Shown here piece by piece: positions 7,355 through 14,335 of a stretch of DNA of 14,335 nucleotides; position 1 is the first letter of the stretch; each line of letters opens with the position of its first letter. The position numbers and the translations under genes were made by a program. Under the pieces are notes generated by a model. That model made no database searches and was not told where the DNA came from. It saw only the letters and a list, made by a program, of their open reading frames with translations. Source of the stretch: Chitinophagaceae bacterium (GTDB lineage Bacteria; Bacteroidota; Bacteroidia; Chitinophagales; Chitinophagaceae); the NCBI GenBank assembly GCA_014379785.1, contig JACMLD010000057.1, forward strand, positions 1 through 14,335. The letters run 5' to 3'.

Positions 7355-8137
7355 ATGAAAATTCTCATCGTAGAAGACGAAGAACTCGCAGTAAAAAAAA
7401 TCAGAAAAACACTGGAGAGCGTTGATGATACCGCAAAGGTAGTAGGCGTAACAGACAGCATAGAAAGTACTGTAAACTGGCTGGAAGAAAACGAAGCACC
7501 TGATCTGATACTCATGGATATTGAGCTGTCAGACGGACAAAGTTTTGAAATTTTCACAAGAACTGAAGTCAAAAGCGCGGTCGTATTCACCACTTCCTAT
7601 GATGAATATGCTTTGAAAGCCTTTAAGGTCAACAGCATTGACTACCTGCTGAAGCCAATTCAGAAAGAAGACCTGGAATCTGCATTGAATAAATACAAGA
7701 AAGTAAAAAATCTCTACTCCGCCGATGCACCGACTGCCGGCGAAATAAATATGGATGCCCTCGTAAAAGAGTTGCGTTCAAAACTGCAGCCAAAAGAATT
7801 CAGAAAACGCTTTCTCGTAAAACACGCACAGAAACTGGTTTCTATAGAAATTGAAGAAATCGCTTATTTTTTCAGTGACGGCAGATTAAACTTTTTCAAA
7901 ACCTACGACAACAAAAAGTTTGTAGTCGATTATACAATGGATGAACTGGAAGAAATGCTGGACCCGGAAAGATATTTCCGCATCAGCCGTTCATTTTACA
8001 TTTCCGTAGACAGCGTGGATCAGATACACGAGTATTTTGGCAACAGATTGTTGCTGACGCTGAAGCCAGTTGTTGATAAAGAGGCGATCATCAGCCGGGA
8101 AAAAGTCACCGACTTTAAGAAATGGATGGGGAAATAA
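7355..8137 (+). CDS. LytTR-family response regulator
   Basis: DNA-binding response regulator of the LytR/AlgR (LytTR) family, 260 aa, the usual length. The receiver domain spans about 1-118: acidic pair E7/D8, phospho-acceptor D55 in LILMDIELSDG, switch threonine T79 or T80, and K100 in YLLKPI, all present, so it should be phosphorylatable. After a linker, the LytTR domain runs from about 150 to 255 (KRFLVKHAQKLVSIEIEEIAYF, then GRLNFF, and the DPERYFRISRSFYIS motif near 207-221). It is the last gene of the operon with the two LytS proteins, and the intact second one (H174) is its probable kinase. Targets are unknown; candidates are its own operon, the divergent 282-aa gene and the propeller-sensor operon. 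Its 3' end overlaps the convergent propeller gene by 23 bp, so no dedicated terminator is visible after it. Confidence 0.96.
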   Translation: MKILIVEDEELAVKKIRKTLESVDDTAKVVGVTDSIESTVNWLEENEAPDLILMDIELSDGQSFEIFTRTEVKSAVVFTTSYDEYALKAFKVNSIDYLLKPIQKEDLESALNKYKKVKNLYSADAPTAGEINMDALVKELRSKLQPKEFRKRFLVKHAQKLVSIEIEEIAYFFSDGRLNFFKTYDNKKFVVDYTMDELEEMLDPERYFRISRSFYISVDSVDQIHEYFGNRLLLTLKPVVDKEAIISREKVTDFKKWMGK

Positions 8138-11100
8138 CCGGAAGGGATACGATAAAAGACACTTTATTGCTGTCTGATTGAATGTCCAGATCCGCATCGA
8201 TAGAGTCGGCGCGTTTACGCATTGATTCGAAAGATTCTGCAGCTTCAGCATTCGCACTGTCTGAAACGCTGAGGTCCTGCACCTTGAGGAAAAGCCGGTT
8301 TCTCAGAATGTCGATATTGATAAGGGTCTGGGTTCCGTGCAGTGTCTCTATCACCGTTCTCAGTCCCTCTTTGAAAATGAGAAGAAACTGGTGACGGACA
8401 TTCATTTCCATTTTCATGGTCCTGACCCTTTCCTCCACCTGCATGTTGATTTGTATGCCGTGGTGGTTTTTCAGAGCCTCTGTGTATTCCTGCATCCGGA
8501 GCAGCATCTTTTCCATGCTGTCATTTTCCGGCTGTATGCTCCATAAGATATCATCCATGGCCACAATCATCCTTTTGCTTTTGTCGCTGATCTGGTTGAT
8601 ATACTCCTTTGAGCGCACTGTATCCTTCTCTGCCTTCATTTTGGCCAATTCACTCAGCAGGTGAATATTATTGAGCGTAGTATGTATCTCCTCGTGAAGG
8701 TCTCCTGCAATCTGCGACCGCATGCGATGCATATGGATCATTCTTTTTACTCTTTCTTTGTCGATCCAATAGACCATTGCCATCGCAATCAAAAACAGAG
8801 CGGCGTAGAACCACCAGCTCTTCCAGAATGGCCGGTCAACATGAATTTCCATTTCGGCAATTTTTTCCGAAGTCACACCATTCCCATTGACAGATTTTAC
8901 GCGGAAGCTATACTCGCCTGCAGGAAGGTAGGTATACATCGCCTGCTGATTCTCGCTTCGCACCCAGTCTTTGTCAATTCCTGTCATCTGATGATAGTAG
9001 ACTACTTTGTTTTGTTGCAGAAAACGCATGGCGGAATAATCGAAGCTGATGGAATTGTCGTTGTGACCCAGCTCCACTTTTTTTAACTGCATGATCGAAT
9101 CCAGGGAAACCGATTTGCCCATCACTTTTACATCGGTTATCGAAATGCCGGCAGGCTGGTCATTCTGCCTGTTTACTTCATTCGGATTAAATACAAGGAA
9201 ATCGTGCAGCGTGCCCATGATAAGTCGTCCATCGGCGAGATGTGCTGGTGAGCTGATTTCGAAATTATCGTTGAGAATGCCATCGCGCACATCATAGCTT
9301 GTAAATACTTTCCGATCGTAGCTAAACCGGCTGAGTCCATTCGACAAAGACACCCACAGATAGCCCGACTTGTCCTTTGTGAGGTTCACCGCCTGGTTGG
9401 AAGGCAAACCATCTGCAGTGGTTATGCTTTCAATATTTCCCGTTCTTGTATTGAGAATATTGATGGCGTTGCTGGCGATCAGAATGGTAGTATCATTGTA
9501 TTCTATCAGGTCGGTCACCGTTGCATTGTAGAGCTCTTTCCCTTTTCCTTTTTTCTCGTCGTAATGTGTAAGTACTTTGCCATTGGCCGGATCAAGGCGG
9601 TACAGTCCATAGATATCGGTAGCAACCCATATTTCGCCATTCTTTCGTTCAAAAAAACGAACCACCCGTCCCGGCAGCGTCTGCACTTTAACAAAAGAAT
9701 TTGTGGTGTCCGACCAGTTGCCTTTCTCGCAGCGTATGACAAAACCGTTGTCAGTACCCAGCCACACATTTCCGCTTTTATCGGCCAGCATCTGCCTGAT
9801 CGTTCCACCCGAAAATACAGAGGGGCGATAGTCGGCCACTATCTGCCGAACGGGATCATTTACAATGAGATGCCCGAGTTGGCTGCCGATCCAGACTTCA
9901 CCATTCTTTAACTGGCACATGCTCCATACAGGCAGTGAGGAATATTCAGGTTTTTGTTTTACGACCGGATTTTCAATCGGATTGAAATTAAGATCATACG
10001 AGAAAATGCCCTTCCCCCAGGTAGCCATCCATATTTCATTTTTTGCGTTTACAATGATGGCGGTAGTGGCTGTGTTGTTTTTCAGTGTGTCGCCGGGTCT
10101 CGAATGAGCAAGTGAGGTAAAAGCCTGTTGTCGCGGATTAAAAAGATATAATCCAAGATTTGTACATGCCCAGAGATTTTCGTCGCGGTCGCGATACAGC
10201 TTTGTTACATAATCAAACTGAATGGTAAACTCGTTGAGTGACGGATCGCGCACTGGTACAAAAATGTCTTTTGCTTCATTGAACTCGAGCAGCAGATTGT
10301 ATCCAAACAGAAAGACACTTCCCTCTGCCTGTTCAGAAATTCCCCATACTTCGTAGTATCCCTTGCCAAGTCCCCGGTATGTGGAACCGGTATTTGTTTT
10401 TGGATTGTAACAGTGCATGACCGGCGCACTGCGTAGTGGAATTCCCTGTGCGAACCATACCCTTCCTTTCAGATCCACATAGGGGCGCAGGGTATTCAGC
10501 GTGTCGCCGAATCTTGCTATTACGGGATTTCCCGAGACATTGTGCCCCCGGTAAGAATAGTGTCTGGTCTTGGGGTCGAACATTATCAGTCCGGATTTAC
10601 CGGTCACCCAGTATTGTCCCGATGCGGGATCCTGAAACATATCCTCACAGGTAAAACCTTCCGGCGGGCGGATAAAATTGTGTTCAGCCGACATTTCTTT
10701 TTTCTCTTCATGGTAGGTGACCAGGGTTTTGGCAACAAAAACCATTACATGACCATCCTTATTTGTAATGAATTTCCTGATGCCTTTTGTAATTTCTGTT
10801 TCTGCAACCCGGATAGGGACATTGGTGAATCTTGCGGTGGACGGATCGAAGATCCCAAGTTTTCTGCCAGAGGTTATCCAGAGACGGCCTTTTTGATCGA
10901 CGTACAGCAATGAAATAAGATCGTCGGGAATGCCAAGGGAATCGCCGGTGATATGTCTGAAATTAGTGAAGCGGTATCCGTCATATCGCTGCAGGCCGTT
11001 ATCCGTGCCGATCCACACATAACCTTTTTTATCCTGCACAACCTGAAATACTTTATTGGAAAGCAGGCCGGTGTTTTTTTTAAAACTGGTAAAAATATAT

Positions 11101-11177
11101 TGCCGCTGTGTCTGTGCCCTACAGATCACAGTAGCATTGAGCAAGAAAATGATTAAGAAGAAAAGAAACTTTTTCAT
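8115..11177 (-). CDS. Propeller/Y_Y_Y transmembrane sensor with degenerate HisKA_3 kinase domain (copy A)
   Basis: Membrane sensor of 1020 aa. A signal peptide (about 1-21, ending ICRAQ) is followed by many Reg_prop beta-propeller repeats (for example DKKGYVWIGTDNGLQRYDG at 49-67, GNVWLGTDNG at 469-478, GEIWVATDIYGLYRLD at 514-529) to about 665, long enough for two seven-bladed propellers. A Y_Y_Y domain (about 702-780) and one helix (about 787-804) lead to the cytoplasmic part. The HisKA_3 helix has the acceptor histidine H828 in IAGDLHEEIHTTLNNI, and the motif DDILWSIQPEND follows. The ATPase half is eroded: the N-box, normally KEALNN, reads KEGLRT (936-941, asparagine lost), and no DxGxG or GxG motif is found in 966-990. 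No regulator or AraC domain is fused, unlike hybrid systems. It is second in an operon, 11 nt after its paralogue, and overlaps the LytTR gene tail to tail. I infer a sensor pseudokinase. Confidence 0.93.
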   Translation of the reverse strand: MKKFLFFLIIFLLNATVICRAQTQRQYIFTSFKKNTGLLSNKVFQVVQDKKGYVWIGTDNGLQRYDGYRFTNFRHITGDSLGIPDDLISLLYVDQKGRLWITSGRKLGIFDPSTARFTNVPIRVAETEITKGIRKFITNKDGHVMVFVAKTLVTYHEEKKEMSAEHNFIRPPEGFTCEDMFQDPASGQYWVTGKSGLIMFDPKTRHYSYRGHNVSGNPVIARFGDTLNTLRPYVDLKGRVWFAQGIPLRSAPVMHCYNPKTNTGSTYRGLGKGYYEVWGISEQAEGSVFLFGYNLLLEFNEAKDIFVPVRDPSLNEFTIQFDYVTKLYRDRDENLWACTNLGLYLFNPRQQAFTSLAHSRPGDTLKNNTATTAIIVNAKNEIWMATWGKGIFSYDLNFNPIENPVVKQKPEYSSLPVWSMCQLKNGEVWIGSQLGHLIVNDPVRQIVADYRPSVFSGGTIRQMLADKSGNVWLGTDNGFVIRCEKGNWSDTTNSFVKVQTLPGRVVRFFERKNGEIWVATDIYGLYRLDPANGKVLTHYDEKKGKGKELYNATVTDLIEYNDTTILIASNAINILNTRTGNIESITTADGLPSNQAVNLTKDKSGYLWVSLSNGLSRFSYDRKVFTSYDVRDGILNDNFEISSPAHLADGRLIMGTLHDFLVFNPNEVNRQNDQPAGISITDVKVMGKSVSLDSIMQLKKVELGHNDNSISFDYSAMRFLQQNKVVYYHQMTGIDKDWVRSENQQAMYTYLPAGEYSFRVKSVNGNGVTSEKIAEMEIHVDRPFWKSWWFYAALFLIAMAMVYWIDKERVKRMIHMHRMRSQIAGDLHEEIHTTLNNIHLLSELAKMKAEKDTVRSKEYINQISDKSKRMIVAMDDILWSIQPENDSMEKMLLRMQEYTEALKNHHGIQINMQVEERVRTMKMEMNVRHQFLLIFKEGLRTVIETLHGTQTLINIDILRNRLFLKVQDLSVSDSANAEAAESFESMRKRADSIDADLDIQSDSNKVSFIVSLPVISPSIS

Positions 11178-11188
11178 TTCTATAAAAT

Positions 11189-14100
11189 TCAGGATTGTCT
11201 GATTGGCAACAAAAGAATGACTGATGTTGCTTTTGTGTCACTATGGATATCAAGTACCGCGTTGATTGCAAGCGCTCTTTTGCTGATATCAGTAAGTCCA
11301 TTCAGATCACTGCAACCGGAGCATTGGATTTTTAGTGAAAGTCTTGGCCCGGAAAGATCCGTGTTCACAAGCACTTCCGACCCTCTCGCATTTTCGGCCA
11401 TATGCCGCACCACTTCTTTGAATATCAGAAAGAACTCATGTCGCAGCTTCATATCAAGCTTCAGTGATTTTACTTTCTCATCTGTTTCCATGATGATGGA
11501 GGCTCCATCGCGGTTCTGAAGCGCATCGGCATACTCCTGCATTCTGAGAAGGGTCATTTTCATATTGTCATTCGCCGGATCGATGCTCCAGAGCATATCA
11601 TCCATGGCGATGATCATCCGCTTGCTTTTGTCGCTGATCTGATCAATGTATTCTTTTGATCTGATTACATCCCTGTCGGCTTTGATCTTTGCCATTTCGC
11701 TGAGCAGGTGAATATTATTGAGTGTTGTATTCACCTCGCTGTGCAGGTCACCGGCAATCTGCGTACGTACTTGTTGCAGGGCCATCAGTCGTTTCACCCT
11801 TTCCCGATCGATCCAGTACAGAATGCCTACAATCAGAAGAATGATGGTGCCATAAAACCAGGGCGTTTTCCAGAATGGAGGGCTCACCAGTATGGAAAGT
11901 TTTGTAATCGCTTCGCTTGCAATGCCGTCTATATTTTCCGATTTCAGAAAGAACTCGTAGCTGCCTGGCGGAAGATAATTGTACACTGCCTGGTTTAAAT
12001 CTTCGGCTTCCTGCCAATCCTTGTCCACTCCTTCCAGCATATAATGGTAGTGGATTTTATTTTGTTTCACATAGTTCAGTGAACTAAACTCAATCGCAAT
12101 CGAAGTATTGTCGTGTTTCAGCTGCAGGCGGTTGAGGCCGCGCAGTGAATCAACCGAAAGAAAATTGTTTGCCAGCCGGAATGCAGTGATGACGGCATTT
12201 CCAGGGCGGGGCGGATTTGGGATGGTAGATGGATTGAACTCTGTAAAACTGTGGTCAGTGGTAAAAACCAGTCTTCCGCTTTTCATGCGAAAGGCCGATG
12301 CCACATTAAAGTTGTCGTAGTTGATTCCATCGCGCCGGTCGTATTGTGTGAATATTTTTCTTTCCAGGTCAGCGCGATAAAGTCCATGAGACATTCCCAG
12401 CCAGAGATGTCCTGAATTATCTCGTTGAAAACAAAGGACGGTATTGGATGGCATTCCGTCTTCGGCTGTCACATTTTTTATATCGAGCGTACGGATATTC
12501 AGGAGGTTGAGTGCGCCGCCGGCAACAAGCAATGTAGTGTCATTGTATTGCAGGATGTCACACGGTGAATTGTTCCACAGGCTTTTTCCTTTCTCTCCAT
12601 ATTTTGTGATATGAGCCAGCTGACGGCCGGATTTTGGATCGAATTTGAATAACCCGTCGGCAAGTGTCCCAGCCCATACGAAGCCTTCTTTGTCGACAAA
12701 AAGTTTCTGCACCAGTGCTCCGTCTCTTTTTCGCAGGAGTTCGTAGGAAGATTGTTTTGAAAAATCGCTGCCTGCATGATATTTCAGGATATGTCCGCCC
12801 TGGCAGCCCAACCAGATATTACCATGGAGATCCTGGGCGAGTTGACGGATGGTGGATTTTATGTTTTCAAAATAGAAAAGATCCGCTTTCCCCGTCTGCG
12901 GGTTGTATACAACCAGGCCCCCGTCCTGCATTCCCATCCAGACCAACCCTGTATTTCTGTCCTGAAGAAAGCTCCAGAAGGAATAGGGATTGTGAAATTT
13001 GTCGAGCTGGGGAGGGAGCGGAACCGGATTAAAATTGCTGTCGAATTTATAGAGGCCGCTGCCCCAGGCGCCGATCAGATGGCTTTTGTCTGCCAGCTCC
13101 AATGCTGCTACTGACGGGCCATCGAGCGAACCGGAGCCATCAGGTCTCAGCATCAGGTGCGAATTGAAAGGCTGTGCATCCGGATTGAAGAGGAAGGCGC
13201 CGTTTTCTGTGGCGACCCATAGATTTTGCTGCCTGTCCTCATACATACTTGTGACGATATCGAACTTTATTGATTGCTCGTCTCTGAATTCATTCCTCAC
13301 AATTCTGAAAGGTGTTTCTCCGCCAACGAATTCAGCGAGAAAGGTGTGGCCATAAAACCACATACGTCCATTTGATTGTCTGAGGGCACCGACCACTTCA
13401 AAATATCCGAAATTGAACTGCTTTCCTACGCTGTACCTGGTGAGTACGCCGGTTTTGAGACTGTAGCAGTTTATAAAGGGAGCGCCATCTATTTGTGGCC
13501 AGCTGCAATACCACAGAGTATCACTGTATAGGCCAAAAATGGAATAGAGATTTCCATCAATTTCCAGTTTTTTAATATGGGGATTCTGATCCGGGTTGTG
13601 ATCTTTGTAGTTGAAATTACCGGTCTTGCTGTTGTAGTAAACAAAGCCGGGATTGCAGGCAATCCAGTAATCGTTTGCAATGGGTGCTTTTATGATATCC
13701 GATATCCACCAGTCGGAAGGGAGGTTGAGCGCGAGGCTGAGCGCAAAATTTCCAATTTTTCTATCGTAGAGGTAGAGTCCTTTCTGATCTACGTAGGCAA
13801 TGACATTTTTCTCTGCGTTCAGCCTTACGAACCGCACTGGTTTGCCTTTGCCAGAGCTGTCTGGATTGATCGCATTTTCGCGAAAGCTGAAATGGTGGCG
13901 GTCAAAAATACCCAGACGATTTTCAGCGAGCACCCAGAGATTTCCGACGCCATCAAAAAAGATACTGTTTACATTATTTCCCGGAATGGAGTTCGGATTT
14001 TTCGACTGATTCCTGAATGTGAGAAATCTGTTGCCATCATAACGCTGCAGCCCGTCGAGGGTTGCCATCCAGATGTACCCTTCGTTGTCCTGCACAACTT

Positions 14101-14296
14101 TGTTAACGAGATTTGAAGCAAGCCCGTTGGTGGAATTGAAATGGGTGAAGGTATACTGGCGGAAATTGGGCTGTTGGAGTACGACGTTGAAAGTTCCGAA
14201 CGGTTTTTTCATCCTCTGGAATCTCACCTGAACGGCCTGGGCGCAAAGGTTTGAATAGGCCAGAAACACCAGTAAAATGTGCAAAAGCAGCTTCAA
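11189..14296 (-). CDS. Propeller/Y_Y_Y transmembrane sensor with degenerate HisKA_3 kinase domain (copy B)
   Basis: Membrane sensor of 1035 aa, paralogue of copy A with the same layout: signal peptide (about 1-20, ending NLCAQ), a non-repeat stretch to about 45, Reg_prop repeats from NEGYIWMATLDGLQRYDG (71-88) to about 690, Y_Y_Y (about 727-805), one helix (about 812-828) and a HisKA_3 domain with H852 in IAGDLHSEVNTTLNNI. Two things argue against kinase activity. The acidic residue normally next to the histidine is S853, and the ATP-binding half lacks the N-box asparagine (KEVVRH, 960-965) and any DxGxG or GxG motif. The start is TTG at 14296: an in-frame TGA lies at 14302-14300, and the next ATG (M29) would remove the signal peptide. 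It is first in the operon, and the stop is 11 nt before the ATG of copy A. A likely -7 promoter element lies 25 nt upstream. The ligand, perhaps a glycan-like molecule as in other propeller sensors, is unknown. Confidence 0.92.
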   Translation of the reverse strand: MKLLLHILLVFLAYSNLCAQAVQVRFQRMKKPFGTFNVVLQQPNFRQYTFTHFNSTNGLASNLVNKVVQDNEGYIWMATLDGLQRYDGNRFLTFRNQSKNPNSIPGNNVNSIFFDGVGNLWVLAENRLGIFDRHHFSFRENAINPDSSGKGKPVRFVRLNAEKNVIAYVDQKGLYLYDRKIGNFALSLALNLPSDWWISDIIKAPIANDYWIACNPGFVYYNSKTGNFNYKDHNPDQNPHIKKLEIDGNLYSIFGLYSDTLWYCSWPQIDGAPFINCYSLKTGVLTRYSVGKQFNFGYFEVVGALRQSNGRMWFYGHTFLAEFVGGETPFRIVRNEFRDEQSIKFDIVTSMYEDRQQNLWVATENGAFLFNPDAQPFNSHLMLRPDGSGSLDGPSVAALELADKSHLIGAWGSGLYKFDSNFNPVPLPPQLDKFHNPYSFWSFLQDRNTGLVWMGMQDGGLVVYNPQTGKADLFYFENIKSTIRQLAQDLHGNIWLGCQGGHILKYHAGSDFSKQSSYELLRKRDGALVQKLFVDKEGFVWAGTLADGLFKFDPKSGRQLAHITKYGEKGKSLWNNSPCDILQYNDTTLLVAGGALNLLNIRTLDIKNVTAEDGMPSNTVLCFQRDNSGHLWLGMSHGLYRADLERKIFTQYDRRDGINYDNFNVASAFRMKSGRLVFTTDHSFTEFNPSTIPNPPRPGNAVITAFRLANNFLSVDSLRGLNRLQLKHDNTSIAIEFSSLNYVKQNKIHYHYMLEGVDKDWQEAEDLNQAVYNYLPPGSYEFFLKSENIDGIASEAITKLSILVSPPFWKTPWFYGTIILLIVGILYWIDRERVKRLMALQQVRTQIAGDLHSEVNTTLNNIHLLSEMAKIKADRDVIRSKEYIDQISDKSKRMIIAMDDMLWSIDPANDNMKMTLLRMQEYADALQNRDGASIIMETDEKVKSLKLDMKLRHEFFLIFKEVVRHMAENARGSEVLVNTDLSGPRLSLKIQCSGCSDLNGLTDISKRALAINAVLDIHSDTKATSVILLLPIRQS

Positions 14297-14301
14297 GTAT
14301 C

Positions 14302-14335
14302 AGGGGGTTTGAGTAGAGTTCAAATATACCCCCCT
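14302..14335. repeat. Interrupted inverted repeat over the propeller-operon promoter
   Basis: On the plus strand AGGGGGTTTGA (14302-14312) pairs with TCAAA (14320-14324) and CCCCCT (14330-14335); the second arm carries a five-base insertion, TATAC (14325-14329). The repeat runs into the right edge of the window, so it may extend further. It covers the predicted -7 element and the leader of copy B, so it could be an operator or a leader hairpin. Confidence 0.4.
14321..14328 (-). promoter_or_regulatory. Predicted Bacteroidota -7 promoter element for the propeller-sensor operon
   Basis: On the minus strand this reads TATATTTG, an exact match to the TAnnTTTG consensus of the primary Bacteroidota sigma factor. 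It lies 25 nt upstream of the TTG start of copy B, implying a leader of roughly 15-20 nt. The matching -33 element would lie about 19 nt further upstream, outside the window, so the promoter cannot be fully confirmed. Confidence 0.5.

Noticed and set aside
7335..7357. Short direct repeat (TAAACCGTAA twice) at the kinase/regulator junction
   Set aside because: Only about 10 bp, once in tandem; it may be a small duplication in the spacer but there is too little to call a functional site.
8661..9086. 141-codon open frame on the plus strand
   Set aside because: Antisense to the Y_Y_Y, membrane and HisKA_3 part of propeller sensor A; shadow frame.
11178..11188. Separate promoter for propeller sensor A
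   Set aside because: The gap is only 11 nt after the stop of copy B, with no consensus element; co-transcription is simpler.
13577..14116. 179-codon open frame on the plus strand
   Set aside because: Antisense to propeller sensor B, whose repeats are clearly real; no recognisable protein features.

Overview
The window looks like a member of the Bacteroidota, probably a Chitinophagaceae-like or related environmental lineage. The reasons are periplasmic two-component-regulator propeller sensors with a Y_Y_Y domain, tandem four-helix LytS-type kinases next to a LytTR regulator, FtsX/MacB-type permeases paired with TolC, almost no Shine-Dalgarno sequences, and one match to the TAnnTTTG -7 element. 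No RNA gene, mobile element or CRISPR array is visible.

Layout. (1) Positions 1-3944, plus strand: the end of an efflux operon with an FtsX-type permease (5' end outside the window), a LolD/MacB-type ATPase and a TolC-like outer membrane protein. The genes are 10-11 nt apart and end at a strong hairpin terminator that can work in both directions. (2) Positions 3985-4963, minus strand: an unrecognised exported or membrane-anchored 282-aa protein and, behind it, a candidate 35-aa small protein ending at the same terminator. (3) Positions 4964-5197: a divergent control region with an imperfect inverted repeat. (4) Positions 5198-8137, plus strand: a compact signalling operon of two paralogous LytS-type membrane sensor proteins (4-nt stop/start overlap) and a LytTR response regulator. 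(5) Positions 8115-14296, minus strand: two paralogous proteins of about 1,000 aa (signal peptide, double beta-propeller, Y_Y_Y, one membrane helix, HisKA_3 domain) in an operon with an 11-nt gap. The last of these overlaps the regulator gene tail to tail by 23 bp.

Main observation. Of four histidine-kinase-like proteins, only the second LytS protein keeps a recognisable complete kinase core. The first LytS protein keeps its phospho-acceptor histidine but has altered N- and G-boxes. Both propeller proteins keep a very similar HisKA_3 helix pair with its histidine, but have lost the N-box asparagine and the DxGxG/GxG motifs. I infer that a single working kinase and an intact regulator (D55, K100) may be modulated by three sensor pseudokinases. 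No NarL-type regulator, the usual partner of HisKA_3 kinases, lies in the window. Physical or functional coupling between the two sensor groups is inferred only from adjacency.
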